64,000 nucleotides of DNA from Bacillus rhizoplanae (GCF_917563915.1 NZ_CAKJTI010000006.1:62001-126000); one strand, 5' to 3'; shown: positions 42,841 to 51,210, counted from the first letter of the stretch. A program made the numbers and translations. Notes: generated by a model not told the origin, from the sequence alone.

Positions 42841-43398
42841 ATGTCACCGAGAATTGGACTTACATTACAAAAAATTGTAGACACAGCAGCAGAAATCGCG
42901 GATACAAATGGGATACAAGAAGTAACACTAGCGTCATTATCGCAAAGGTTGGGAATACGTTCTCCCTCTCTATATAATCATGTGAAAGGGTTACAAGACG
43001 TACGAAAAAACCTTGGTGTTTACGGAATAGAACAGCTGTATGGGGCGCTTAAAGAGGCAGTAGAGGGTAAAAGTATGGATGAAGCAATTCATGCATTAGG
43101 AGAGGCGTACGTGTCGTTTGTCCGAAAACATCCTGGATTGTATGAAGCAACTTTTTTACGAGATGAAGAAGTGCAACAAGCAGGAGATGGAATTGTAGAG
43201 CTTTGCCTTCATGTTTTACAACATTATGGTTTAGAAGGTGAAAATGCACTTCATGCGACGCGCGGATTAAGAAGTATTTGTCATGGATTTGCGTCAATTG
43301 AACAGCAAGGTGGATTTGGTTTGCCGATGGATTTAGATACAAGTTTACATTTATTATTGGAAACGTTTATTAAAGGGCTACATGTAATAAAAGAATAA
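42841..43398 (+). CDS. TetR family transcriptional regulator
   Basis: This 185-residue repressor has an N-terminal HTH (VTLASLSQRLGIRSPSLYNHVKGLQDVR, about 29-56) and a ligand-binding C-terminal domain of the WHG type (GLRSICHGFASIEQQGGFG). It begins 3 bp after the MBL gene with AAAGAGGG upstream and is cotranscribed. The tandem palindromes at 42053-42096 are its likely binding sites. Confidence 0.9.
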   Translation: MSPRIGLTLQKIVDTAAEIADTNGIQEVTLASLSQRLGIRSPSLYNHVKGLQDVRKNLGVYGIEQLYGALKEAVEGKSMDEAIHALGEAYVSFVRKHPGLYEATFLRDEEVQQAGDGIVELCLHVLQHYGLEGENALHATRGLRSICHGFASIEQQGGFGLPMDLDTSLHLLLETFIKGLHVIKE

Positions 43399-43415
43399 AT
43401 AAGGAGAGAGAAACC

Positions 43416-43496
43416 ATGAATTTTTTGCTGTTCATGCTTCTTTTTACAGTAGGTTGCGGCTTGTTAGAGATGAAAGTGCAAAAGGATGTGAAGTGA
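43416..43496 (+). CDS. 26-residue membrane peptide
   Basis: AAGGAGAGAG is 5 nt before ATG 43416. The product MNFLLFMLLFTVGCGLLEMK plus six residues is a single hydrophobic segment with a charged tail. It ends 1 bp before the next gene and is thus probably translationally coupled. No family is known to me. Confidence 0.5.
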   Translation: MNFLLFMLLFTVGCGLLEMKVQKDVK

Positions 43497-43497
43497 A

Positions 43498-44073
43498 GTG
43501 TTTGCAGGACATTTTGGCTTAGCTGCAGCAGTGAAAGTGAAGTCACCGAAAATACCGCTTTGGGCTCTTATGTTAAGCACACAACTATTGGATGTCATCT
43601 TTGTGCCGCTTTATGTTTTAGGAGTGGAGACAATGGTGCCTATTGGTGGTAATGGTTATGGTGAAGTTGTGATTCATGCGGATTATTCACACTCTTTAAT
43701 AGGAGCGCTGTGTATTGCCTTTTTTGCAGGAATAGTGGGTATGAAGTTTTGGGGAAGACGAAGTGGCTTTGTTATTGGAGCGGTAGTTTTTAGTCATTGG
43801 ATCCTTGATTTACTTGTGCATCGCGCTGATTTGCCGTTACTTCCAGGGAATTTCGGAGACTTACCTATGCTTGGCTTTGAGTTGTGGCGATTTCCGGCTA
43901 TTAGTATCGCATTGGAATGTATTCTTATTGCGTTAGGTGGTATATTATATTTCCGATTTGTTGTTTCAAATGTAGAGCAACAAAAGAAATTTATAGCAAG
44001 AATAGTCGGCGGTGTAGTAGTTGTGTTATTAATTCTTTCGTTAATTACAGATGTAGTTGGCTTTGCGGCTTGA
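43498..44073 (+). CDS. membrane protein, YdjM/DUF457-like metal-dependent hydrolase family
   Basis: This 191-residue protein has four or five membrane segments and conserved polar positions of the YdjM family: GHFGLAAAVK at the start, TQLLDVIFVP, ADYSHSLIGAL and SHWILDLLVHRADLPL. Such His/Asp pairs recall phospholipase-C-like membrane hydrolases, but activity has not been shown to my knowledge. It starts at GTG 43498, with AAAGGATG upstream. It follows the TetR and the 26-residue peptide genes and may belong to the same transcript. Confidence 0.75.
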   Translation: MFAGHFGLAAAVKVKSPKIPLWALMLSTQLLDVIFVPLYVLGVETMVPIGGNGYGEVVIHADYSHSLIGALCIAFFAGIVGMKFWGRRSGFVIGAVVFSHWILDLLVHRADLPLLPGNFGDLPMLGFELWRFPAISIALECILIALGGILYFRFVVSNVEQQKKFIARIVGGVVVVLLILSLITDVVGFAA

Positions 44074-44076
44074 GTA

Positions 44077-44231
44077 TAAAGTGAAACTTCCATCAATGGT
44101 TTTTTTTTCATCCCCCACTGATGGCTAGTTGAAGCAATCGGGCTTTTACGGGCAGTTATCCCCCACATATCTTCCGCGCTTCTCTCTCAATCTTGAGGTG
44201 GGGGTCTTACTGTCCGTTAATGCGGGATAAA
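44077..44231 (+). repeat. bcr1 repeat
   Basis: TAAAGTGAAACTTCCATCAATGG to CCGTTAATGCGGGATAAA, 155 bp, full length with both hairpins. It begins 4 bp after the stop codon of the membrane protein gene. Confidence 0.87.
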
Positions 44232-44238
44232 TAAGAGG

Positions 44239-44268
44239 AAACCTTAGAAGCGATTCTAAGGTTTTTTT
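44239..44268 (+). terminator. terminator
   Basis: AACCTTAGAA pairs with TTCTAAGGTT, then a T-tract. It probably ended the MBL-TetR-membrane protein transcript before bcr1 came between. Confidence 0.85.
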
Positions 44269-44335
44269 AGTGCATACAATTCAAAAATAAATAGATACTA
44301 AATGTTGAATGAACAAAGAAAGGAAGGCCGTTACG

Positions 44336-44521
44336 ATGCAAAATTTAAACGAGCTTGAAGTGGAGAATTTACGTCATCTTATTGGCGGGCATGCAACAGT
44401 TATTAACAAATTAGAAGAGTATGCGCAGGGATGTACGGATCCGCAGCTGAAGCAGATGCTGCAAAAAGATGTACAGGACGCAAGAAATACGAAGCAACAA
44501 TTAATGTCTTTTCTAGGATAG
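44336..44521 (+). CDS. small CotF-like helical protein
   Basis: This 61-residue protein starts MQNLNELEVENLRHLIGGH and has two amphipathic helices, like the first half of CotF-type spore coat proteins. ATG 44336 has GAAAGGAAGG upstream; the frame from 44309 precedes it. The next gene, 13 bp later, looks like the second half. The pair may form a split CotF-like four-helix bundle, an inference from shape. Confidence 0.75.
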   Translation: MQNLNELEVENLRHLIGGHATVINKLEEYAQGCTDPQLKQMLQKDVQDARNTKQQLMSFLG

Positions 44522-44534
44522 GAGTGTAAAGAAC

Positions 44535-44783
44535 ATGAATGAAAAAGATATGGTAAATGATTATTTAGCTGAATTAAATGCAAGTTTAACAGGCTATGCG
44601 AATTACATTGCTCAAACGAATAATGATCAATTATATCAAACGTTAATTCAAATTCGTAATCAAGACGAAATGCGTCAACGTAATCTGTATCAATACGCAA
44701 AACAAAAGAATTATTATCAACCAGCAGCTCCTGCTAATCCAACGATTGTTCAGCAGTTGAAGAATCAATTAAGTGCGCAATAA
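44535..44783 (+). CDS. CotF-like spore coat protein
   Basis: This 82-residue protein (DMVNDYLAELNASLTGYANY, then ETLIQIRNQDEMRQRNLYQYA-like QTLIQIRNQDEMRQRNLYQY) has the end pattern of CotF family proteins, including Tyr- and Gln-rich C-terminal residues (KNYYQPAAPANP). Relatives in B. subtilis (YraF, YraG, YhcQ) are spore coat or spore-membrane proteins. AGGAGTG lies before ATG 44535. It is coupled with the preceding small gene and a terminator follows. Confidence 0.8.
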   Translation: MNEKDMVNDYLAELNASLTGYANYIAQTNNDQLYQTLIQIRNQDEMRQRNLYQYAKQKNYYQPAAPANPTIVQQLKNQLSAQ

Positions 44784-44797
44784 GAAAAGAGATTTTT

Positions 44798-44838
44798 TAA
44801 AACGGGTGACGTGATTAAGACGTTACCTGTTTTTTTGT
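44798..44838 (+). terminator. terminator of the CotF-like pair
   Basis: AAAACGGGTGACGT pairs with ACGTTACCTGTTTTTTT (G-T and one mismatch allowed). Confidence 0.75.
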
Positions 44839-44902
44839 GAAAGTAAAATGTTCGTGACTTTGTCGAAAATATGTACAAGGGGACATAAAACGTCCATATT
44901 AT

Positions 44903-44920
44903 TTGTGATATATTTCACAA
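44903..44920 (+). promoter_or_regulatory. Rex operator upstream of ldh
   Basis: TTGTGATATATTTCACAA matches the Rex consensus TTGTGAA-N4-TTCACAA at 13 of 14 fixed positions. It lies 95 bp before ldh, upstream of a TATAAT at 44952. Lactate dehydrogenase is a standard Rex target in Gram-positive bacteria. Confidence 0.85.
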
Positions 44921-45014
44921 ATTGTACATGGTTTCCATGGTAAAAACTTCTATAATAAAAAGTGTAAAGAACACAACACAAAGAAAATTACACTAAGAAG
45001 CAGGTGAGGTTGTC

Positions 45015-45965
45015 ATGAATAGAAACACAAGAAAGATTGCGATTATTGGTACTGGATTAGTTGGATCAAGCTGTGCGTATTCTATTGTGAATCAAGGAAT
45101 CTGTGAAGAATTAGCGTTAATTGATCTCAATCATGAACGAGCAGTTGGCGAAGCAATGGATTTATCACACTGCATTAATTTTACAAATACAAGAACAAAA
45201 GTATATGCAGGAACTTATGAAGACTGCAAAGATATGGACATTGTTATTATTACTGCAGGACCTGCTCCAAAGCCAGGTCAAAGTCGCCTTGATACTTTAG
45301 GGGCAAGTGCGAAAATTATGGAAAGTATCGTACCAGGTGTAATGAAGAGCGGATTTGATGGCATTTTCCTAATCGCGTCAAACCCAGTTGATATTATTAC
45401 TTATCAAGTTTGGAAATTATCAGGCCTGCCAAGAAATCGCGTTCTTGGTACTGGGACATCATTAGATTCTTCACGTTTAAGAACAATTTTATCTGAAATG
45501 TTGGAAGTTGACCCTCGTAGCATTCACGGTTATTCATTAGGTGAGCATGGCGATTCACAGATGGTTGCTTGGTCACATGTAACAGTAGGTGGAAAGCCTG
45601 TCTTGCAAATTTTAGAGGAGCAAAAAGAGCGTCTAGGTGAAATTGATTTAGATGAAGTTGTGGAAAAAACAGCAAAAGCTGGTTGGGAAGTTTATAAACG
45701 GAAAGGAACTACTTATTACGGTATTGGTAACTCACTTGCTTATATTGCAAGATCTATCTTTAATGATAATTATCGTATAATTGCTGTTTCAGCAATTTTA
45801 GAAGGTGAATATGGCGAATTTGATATTTGTACAGGTGTACCAGGGATTATTACAAGAGATGGTGTGAAAGAAGTTGTCGAACTGAACTTAACAGAAGCTG
45901 AACAAAGCCGATTTGGAAAATCAAATGATATTTTACGCGACTACATGAAAACAATCGGTTACTAA
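45015..45965 (+). CDS. ldh: L-lactate dehydrogenase
   Basis: This 316-residue enzyme reduces pyruvate to lactate with [17 protein letters not shown] (12-24) binds NAD; Asp in LIDLNHE sets NAD preference; [10 protein letters not shown] and the catalytic His178 in SLGEHGDSQ are standard. CAGGTGAGG lies before ATG 45015. A Rex site in front suggests derepression at high NADH, as under low oxygen. The next gene, a PTS-like permease, follows 20 bp later and is probably cotranscribed. The B. cereus group has several ldh paralogs. Confidence 0.95.
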   Translation: MNRNTRKIAIIGTGLVGSSCAYSIVNQGICEELALIDLNHERAVGEAMDLSHCINFTNTRTKVYAGTYEDCKDMDIVIITAGPAPKPGQSRLDTLGASAKIMESIVPGVMKSGFDGIFLIASNPVDIITYQVWKLSGLPRNRVLGTGTSLDSSRLRTILSEMLEVDPRSIHGYSLGEHGDSQMVAWSHVTVGGKPVLQILEEQKERLGEIDLDEVVEKTAKAGWEVYKRKGTTYYGIGNSLAYIARSIFNDNYRIIAVSAILEGEYGEFDICTGVPGIITRDGVKEVVELNLTEAEQSRFGKSNDILRDYMKTIGY

Positions 45966-45985
45966 ACTAGAAGAAGGTGAAACAG

Positions 45986-46999
45986 ATGAAGGAATATATC
46001 ATGCCTCGTATATTCAAAGGATCTGCTGGAATTGCACAAGGTATTTTCGTATCTATTGGAATTGGGCTGCTCATTGAAAATATAGGAAGAATTGCTGATA
46101 TTCCTATGTTAATTACAATCGGAGTTGTTGCGAAATCACTTATGGCGCCAGCAATTGGGGTAGGGATTGCTTTTATGCTCGGAGCAAATGGTCTTGTTAT
46201 TTTCTCAGCAATGGTTGCAGGAGCGATTGGAGCTGGATCGATTTCGATTACTGCAGCCGGTCTGATAATTAAAACTGGTGAACCAATCGGTGCGTTAGTA
46301 GCTGCAACTTTAGCAGTTTATATTGGAAAACGTTTAAGTGGAAAAACTTCTTTAGATATGATGCTTGTTCCTTTTGTGACAATTTTACTTTCAGGTATTG
46401 TTGGAATTTGGTTATCACACCATATTAGCCCTGTATTAAATACTGTTGGAGCATTTATTAAAGATAATTCAGCTGGTACCCCGTTTATTTCTTCTGTCGT
46501 ACTTTCGGTTGTTTGGGGTTTGTTATTAATTTCTCCAGCGTCATCAGCGGCTCTAGCAATTGCACTTAGCTTAGATGGCGTGGCAGGTGGTGCAGCCCTT
46601 GCAGGATGCGTTGCCCAGTTTATCGGATTCGCTGTTATCTCTGCGAAGGAAAATGATTTAGGGGGTATTTTAGCACAAGCCCTTTGTACACCAAAAGTAC
46701 AACTTCCTAACATTACTAAAAATCCAATGATTCTTGTACCAACTGTTGTTGCTAGTGCGATTGTAGGTCCTGTATCGGCGCTTGTCTTTCAAATGACAGC
46801 AGGGAAAGAAATTGCAGGTATGGGACTTAGTTCTCTTGTCGCACCAATTAACATGATTTCAAACGAAGGATTAAGTGTTGTTCCAGCGATGGTGATTACT
46901 TATATCGTAATTCCGGTAGCTGTTTCTTATATACTGTATATAATTTTGAAAAAAGCAGGTCGCATTAAACCTGGCGACATGACTGTACCGCAATCTTAG
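45986..46999 (+). CDS. PTS-like membrane permease (IIC type)
   Basis: This 337-residue protein has nine or ten membrane segments and resembles the stand-alone PTS_IIC family of Firmicutes, with a start MKEYIMPRIFKGSAGIAQGI and Gly-rich repeats such as AGAIGAGSISITAAG. No IIA or IIB domain is present nearby. ATG 45986 has AGAAGGTGAAAC upstream; the GTG at 45977 overlaps this. Its place after ldh under a Rex site suggests a role in fermentative metabolism. The substrate is unknown. Confidence 0.8.
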   Translation: MKEYIMPRIFKGSAGIAQGIFVSIGIGLLIENIGRIADIPMLITIGVVAKSLMAPAIGVGIAFMLGANGLVIFSAMVAGAIGAGSISITAAGLIIKTGEPIGALVAATLAVYIGKRLSGKTSLDMMLVPFVTILLSGIVGIWLSHHISPVLNTVGAFIKDNSAGTPFISSVVLSVVWGLLLISPASSAALAIALSLDGVAGGAALAGCVAQFIGFAVISAKENDLGGILAQALCTPKVQLPNITKNPMILVPTVVASAIVGPVSALVFQMTAGKEIAGMGLSSLVAPINMISNEGLSVVPAMVITYIVIPVAVSYILYIILKKAGRIKPGDMTVPQS

Positions 47000-47040
47000 A
47001 GACTATAATATACCAATTTGAAAATCTCTTCTTACATAGA

Positions 47041-47080
47041 TAAAAGCAGACTGAAGAAGCCGCAGTCTGCTTTTGTTTTT
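47041..47080 (+). terminator. terminator of ldh-permease
   Basis: AAAAGCAGACT pairs perfectly with AGTCTGCTTTT, then TGTTTTT. Confidence 0.9.
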
Positions 47081-47093
47081 ATAGATTATATGA

Positions 47094-47732
47094 TCATCCA
47101 GCAGGGGCTTTAACCTTTTGTTTACGTAATTCAAATACAGATTGCATAGCAGCATAAAGAAAGCTTGCTACTACGATGCCTGTTATTACATCTATAAAGG
47201 CGTGTTGTTTTGTAAACAAAGTAGATAAAATAATGAGTACGCCAACGAATGTTAATAGACTATATTCCCATTTGTTTTGCTTTTTTCTCTTATATGCTGT
47301 AATCATAATGACAAATGTTGTGAGCACGTGAATGCTAGGAAAACAATTTACAGGTTGATCGATACTGTAAATAAAGCGAACTAAATTAGCAAACACATCA
47401 TTACCAATCACTTCAGGACGTGTTACAGTTGTTTGCCACATATAATAAATGCTAAAAGAAAGAAGGTCACCTAATACAACACTACTTAATGTAACGTAGT
47501 AGAGCTTTCGGTCAGCAAAGCAGTAATAAATTAGAGCACCGTATAGATAGGGAAACCAAAGTAAGTATGGAACGATAAATTCTTTTGTAAAAGGAATCCA
47601 TGCGTCTATTTTTGTTGTTACATTCACAGCACCTACTGCTGATTGATTGAGCACGTCATAAAGAGGACTTACAAGCATGAGTAGCAATATATAACATAAT
47701 GGAAGAAAGGATGAAAGTTTATTATTTCCCAT
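47094..47732 (-). CDS. PAP2 family membrane phosphatase
   Basis: This 212-residue protein has about six membrane segments and the PAP2 active-site motifs NCFPSIHVLTTF (motif 2, with SIH) and STLFTKQHAFIDVITG (motif 3, with H and D). Motif 1 is less clear, as in the inositol-phosphotransferase-like subgroup. It probably removes phosphate from a lipid phosphate at the outer membrane face. The start ATG 47732 has GGAGAACTGCT upstream. Confidence 0.87.
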   Translation of the reverse strand: MGNNKLSSFLPLCYILLLMLVSPLYDVLNQSAVGAVNVTTKIDAWIPFTKEFIVPYLLWFPYLYGALIYYCFADRKLYYVTLSSVVLGDLLSFSIYYMWQTTVTRPEVIGNDVFANLVRFIYSIDQPVNCFPSIHVLTTFVIMITAYKRKKQNKWEYSLLTFVGVLIILSTLFTKQHAFIDVITGIVVASFLYAAMQSVFELRKQKVKAPAG

Positions 47733-47926
47733 AGCAGTTCTCCTATTTCTAATGTAATGAAATAAAACTTGAGAAATTATAAATAGAAAAAATGTAAATG
47801 AGCTATCGATTTTCCTTAAAGCGCTTTCACTATATCATATTGTAAGGTGACGATATGATTCATTTGTATTTTTGATGAAGAGGAGCTGTCAGTAAACAAA
47901 AGTTTGTTTAAGATGTATGTTCGAGT

Positions 47927-48083
47927 TTATCCCGCTATTCGCGGGCAGTAAGATCCCCACCTCAAGAATCAGAGAAAAGCGAAGAAGATAGGTGGGGGAT
48001 AACTGCCCGTAAAAGCCCGATTGGTTCAACTAACCATCAGTGGGGGATGAAGAAAGCCCCCCACTGATGGAAGTTTCACTTTA
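47927..48083 (-). repeat. bcr1 repeat (first of a tandem pair)
   Basis: A full copy from TTTATCCCGCTATTCGCGGGC to ATGGAAGTTTCACTTTA. Its right TTTA (48080-48083) is the left TTTA of the next copy. Confidence 0.87.
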
Positions 48084-48229
48084 TCCCGCTATTCGCGGGC
48101 AGTAAGATCCCCATCTCAAGGTTCAGAGAGAAGAAAAGAAGATAGGTGGGGCTCTTACTGCTGGCATGCACCTGATTGGGCAAGTTTTCGGTTAGTGGGG
48201 GATGAAGAACCTCGCACTGATGAAAAATT
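48080..48229 (-). repeat. bcr1 repeat (second of a tandem pair, decayed)
   Basis: Begins TTTATCCCGCTATTCGCGGGC like its neighbour, then diverges (CTTACTGCTGGCATGCACCTG) and ends in CGCACTGATGAAAAATTATAA. The middle matches the copy at 62886, which also has TGCTAGCATGCGCCTGATTGG. Confidence 0.8.
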
Positions 48230-48350
48230 ATAATAGAAAAATATAAATGAGCAATCGATTTTCCTTAAAGCGTTTTCGCTATAACATCTTCTAAAGTGAC
48301 GATGTAGTTCGTTTGCATTTTCAATAAAAGAGAATTGTCATTAAATAAAT

Positions 48351-48460
48351 GTTTGATTAAGACGTACGTTCGATTTTGTGATCTTAATCAAACGTTTGTT
48401 TAAGATGTATGTTCGATTTTATAGTATTAATTAAACGTTTGATTAAGATATATGTTCTAT
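48351..48460 (+). repeat. 43-bp tandem repeat, 2.5 units
   Basis: Units start GTTTGATTAAGA, GTTTGTTTAAGA and GTTTGATTAAGA at 48351, 48394 and 48437. Each contains TA(T/C)GTTCGATTTT (changed in the last). At each junction TTAATCAAACG / CGTTTGNTTAA makes an inverted repeat. Confidence 0.8.
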
Positions 48461-48487
48461 AATGCTGCACACCTTGTTTAAAAAAAT

Positions 48488-48522
48488 GAAAAAACACTTC
48501 TCAAAAAAATGAAGTGTTTTTC
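48488..48522. terminator. bidirectional terminator
   Basis: AAAAACACTTC pairs with GAAGTGTTTTT. It probably belongs to the - strand gene that ends at 48606. Confidence 0.75.
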
Positions 48523-48605
48523 TGTCTCTAAATATATTATAATAAAAATAGTTAGAATTTTATTATTTCAACAAAATAGTATGTAAGGGCTTAAATAGAT
48601 GGATT

Positions 48606-49037
48606 TTATTCGTTTATGTATTTGGTAACCCTTTCATTTAATGTTGTTAAAAAGTCTGTGAATTCTGAACTATTTGTGCGAATATTATCTATATGTTGTA
48701 AAGAGAGTTTTTCGTTTAAGAGAAATTCACCGTGATGTCCAAATACTTGTATATTAGCATCCATTTGTTCTGAATCTTCTTGTGTTGATACGAGAATGTA
48801 GTGAAATGCTTTTACAGGAATGACATATGTTTTGCGATATGTATTCGTACTGTTTATTCCGGTTTGTTTTATCACTTGAAACTGGAGAATGTCTTTGTTT
48901 ATAGCAACAGACAATGTTGTTGATTTTAACTTTGTGTTTGTTAATTCATCAAGTTCTTCAAGTTGAAAATGGATTGTAGTTTGATCTGAGCAGTTTTGAA
49001 TTTGTTGCTGGATGAATGAGTAAATTTGTAGTTCCAT
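48606..49037 (-). CDS. protein of unknown function
   Basis: I do not recognise this 143-residue soluble protein, which starts MELQIYSFIQQQIQNCSDQT. It seems mostly beta-sheet with a C-terminal helix (FTDFLTTLNERVTKYINE), without signal or membrane segments. AAAGGAG lies 14 nt before ATG 49037, a rather long distance; the longer frame to 49091 begins before it. Low GC and isolation among repeats leave it open whether it is transferred DNA. Confidence 0.6.
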   Translation of the reverse strand: MELQIYSFIQQQIQNCSDQTTIHFQLEELDELTNTKLKSTTLSVAINKDILQFQVIKQTGINSTNTYRKTYVIPVKAFHYILVSTQEDSEQMDANIQVFGHHGEFLLNEKLSLQHIDNIRTNSSEFTDFLTTLNERVTKYINE

Positions 49038-49406
49038 ATAATAAATAATCTCCTTTTCTTTATGTGCTATAAAGATAGAAATATAGAACAAAAGAATTAA
49101 TATAACAGTTTCAAGTAGTAAAAATGATTAAACATTTTTATTGTTCCTTAAAGAGAATACATGACAAATTACTAAAAAACAATATAAATCGATTTAATAT
49201 TTCGAGTTTTAAAAACGTTATATTTAGCATAATTAATATTATGATGGAATAATGTTTGTGGAATCATAAAATATTTTTTTGGAAATTTACGAAAAAGCAA
49301 AGATTTTGCAGGATAAAAGAAATTCTTAGCGAATTAAGTTAAAGTTTGAAATGAAAAAATATTTTCTATATGATAAGGTAAAGGTTAGTGAAAAGTAGGT
49401 GAATGT
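49038..49406. other. AT-rich intergenic region
   Basis: No gene is seen. TTTGAA and TATGAT (49347-49376) with 18-nt spacing could be the promoter for the yusI-like gene. The rest shows no repeat or hairpin of note. Confidence 0.4.
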
Positions 49407-49772
49407 ATGTCAGTAACATTTTATTCATATCCAAAATGTGGAACATGCCAAAAAGCAAAAAAATGGTTAGAGGCAAATGATGTAGCATATGAAATGATTC
49501 ATATTGTCGAAAATCCACCTTCTAAGGAGGAACTTCGCAGTTTATATGAAAAAAGCGAATTACCATTAAAAAAATTCTTTAACACAAGTGGAATGCGTTA
49601 CCGTGAGCTTGGTTTAAAGGATAAGCTAAAAGATATAAGTGAAGAGGAAATGTTGGACATGCTCGCTTCTGATGGCATGTTAATCAAACGACCAATTGTA
49701 ACAGGCAGTAATCATGTAACAGTTGGCTTTAATGAAGAACAATTTGAAAGCGTGTGGAAAAAGTACCGATAA
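49407..49772 (+). CDS. yusI: Spx/ArsC-like thioredoxin-fold protein YusI
   Basis: This 121-residue protein has the ArsC/Spx fold with CGTC at residues 11-14 ([13 protein letters not shown]) and ends in the family's LIKRPIVTG segment near 90-98. YusI-type proteins are neither proven arsenate reductases nor RNA polymerase binders. AGGTGAATG precedes ATG 49407. gcvH follows after 41 bp, as in B. subtilis. Confidence 0.88.
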   Translation: MSVTFYSYPKCGTCQKAKKWLEANDVAYEMIHIVENPPSKEELRSLYEKSELPLKKFFNTSGMRYRELGLKDKLKDISEEEMLDMLASDGMLIKRPIVTGSNHVTVGFNEEQFESVWKKYR

Positions 49773-49813
49773 GGTATTTTTACATAATTAATACATTCAT
49801 TGGAGGTACAGAC

Positions 49814-50197
49814 ATGAGCATTCCAAAACAATTACGTTACTCTGAAGAACACGAATGGGTAAAAGTTGATGGCAACCAAGTTGTTATCGGTATTACAGAT
49901 TTCGCACAACACGAATTAGGAGATATCGTATTCGTGGAACTTCCTGAAGTTGGTGCAACAATCGAAGCTGACGAGCCATTCGGAAGCGTAGAATCTGTTA
50001 AAACAGTTTCTGAGTTATACGCACCTGTAGCAGGTAAAGTTGTAGCAGTAAACGAAGAATTAAACGACAAGCCAGAGCTTGTTAACGAATCTCCATACGA
50101 AGGTGCATGGATGATTAAAGTTGAGATTGAAGATGCAGGTCAAGTGGATAACTTATTAACTGCAGAACAATACGAAGAAATGATCAATCAAGACTAA
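49814..50197 (+). CDS. gcvH: glycine cleavage system H protein
   Basis: This 127-residue lipoyl carrier shuttles the aminomethyl group in glycine cleavage and is the lipoyl relay protein in Bacillus. The modified Lys63 is in [13 protein letters not shown]. The start [16 protein letters not shown] is typical. ATG 49814 has TTGGAGG 9 nt upstream; the frame from 49754 overlaps yusI. It ends before a clear terminator. The gcvT and gcvP genes are not in this window. Confidence 0.95.
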   Translation: MSIPKQLRYSEEHEWVKVDGNQVVIGITDFAQHELGDIVFVELPEVGATIEADEPFGSVESVKTVSELYAPVAGKVVAVNEELNDKPELVNESPYEGAWMIKVEIEDAGQVDNLLTAEQYEEMINQD

Positions 50198-50200
50198 TAT

Positions 50201-50232
50201 GGAAAGGGCAGCTAATAGCTGTCCTTTTTTAT
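50201..50232 (+). terminator. terminator of gcvH
   Basis: AAAGGGCAGCT and AGCTGTCCTTT (one G-T pair) around AAT, then a T-tract. Confidence 0.9.
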
Positions 50233-50251
50233 TTGTGTCAGCTCTAGTGTA

Positions 50252-50321
50252 TCGTTCGGAATATTCGGTATCTTTATTTCTTCCTCACATTCTGAACGAG
50301 CCACTTCCGCTTTTATTCACA
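50252..50321 (-). repeat. intergenic repeat, second family, short copy
   Basis: Reverse complement reads AAAAGCGGAAGTGGCTCGTT, then CAGAATGTGAGG, close to the left end of the repeat at 39676. The rest is shortened and diverged. Confidence 0.5.
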
Positions 50322-50412
50322 AAAATAAACAGGAAACAACATCGAAATATCGAATATACTATATACTAAAGGTAAGGTTGTATCATAGTATATGGTGATC
50401 GGGTGATGCCAA

Positions 50413-50757
50413 GTGGTCTATGTGGAAAAAGTAATTATTGTTGAAGGTAAATCAGATAAGAAGAAGATTAAAACGATTATTAGAGAACCGGTGGAAATTG
50501 TTTGTACAAATGGTACAATTAGTTTGTCGAAAATGGATGAACTTATTGATCAGCTGTACGATAAAGAAGTGTATGTGCTTGTGGACGCAGATGATGCAGG
50601 AGAGAAGCTACGCAAACAATTCCGCCGAGAATTTCCACATGCTGAACATATTTATATTGATCGTTCGTATCGTGAGGTTGCAACTGCACCATCAAATCAT
50701 TTAGCGAACGTTTTATGGGGAGCCGACATTGACGTTTATACAGAATTTTTACGGTAA
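50413..50757 (+). CDS. yusF: toprim domain protein YusF
   Basis: This 114-residue protein has the toprim motif: Glu in VIIVEGKSDKKKI (about 6-18) and DADDAGEKLRK (DxD, about 58-68). It is like the RNase M5 type small toprim proteins, but its substrate is unknown. GTG 50413 is taken as start, with GGGTGATG upstream; GTG 50422 is possible. The order gcvH-yusF-yusE-yusD matches B. subtilis. Confidence 0.87.
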   Translation: MVYVEKVIIVEGKSDKKKIKTIIREPVEIVCTNGTISLSKMDELIDQLYDKEVYVLVDADDAGEKLRKQFRREFPHAEHIYIDRSYREVATAPSNHLANVLWGADIDVYTEFLR

Positions 50758-50768
50758 GGAATGGTAGA

Positions 50769-51068
50769 ATGATCGATTTGACAGGAAATGAAGCTGTAGC
50801 TGCAGTTGAAAATCAAGATAAAACGGTGTTATACGTATATACGCCAATGTGTGGTACGTGTCAACTTGCTAAAAAAATGTTAACAGTTGTTGAAGCCGCA
50901 TTACCTCATTTGGAAATTGGGATGCTAGATTTAAATTACGCACCGCATTTTGCGCGGGAGTACGAAATTGAAAGCGTTCCGTGTTTACTTATATTTGAGA
51001 AAAATCAACTTATGAAGAAAATATATGCATTTCAATCTGTGGAATATTTATATATGGAATTACAATAG
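50769..51068 (+). CDS. yusE: thioredoxin-like protein YusE
   Basis: This 99-residue thioredoxin-fold protein has the redox motif CGTC in YTPMCGTCQLAKKML (about 28-31) and the cis-Pro in ESVPCLLIF. CGTC differs from the CGPC of thioredoxin, so its redox potential may differ. TAAGGAATGG precedes ATG 50769. It is 11 bp after yusF and cotranscribed. Confidence 0.88.
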   Translation: MIDLTGNEAVAAVENQDKTVLYVYTPMCGTCQLAKKMLTVVEAALPHLEIGMLDLNYAPHFAREYEIESVPCLLIFEKNQLMKKIYAFQSVEYLYMELQ

Positions 51069-51210
51069 GCGGCAAATACTTTGCCGCCTCGACATATTTC
51101 TTGGGAAATATAAGTAACAAGTGATTTTTTGTCGAGAGAAAGATACAGGAGAGCTCGTTATAGAAATGGAATGGTATTATGTAGAACGTGATATGAGGAG
51201 TGTGACGGAG

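Larger units (their letters stand above)
47775..48465. repeat. repeat-rich gap: duplicated segment around two bcr1 copies
   Basis: No gene is supported between 47733 and 48605. Segment 47778-47930 (AAATGAGCTATCGATTTTCC ... TTTAAGATGTATGTTCGA) returns with about 75% identity at 48233-48376 (AAATGAGCAATCGATTTTCC ...). Between the two stand two bcr1 copies. The second segment runs into a 43-bp tandem repeat at 48351-48460. Confidence 0.75.
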
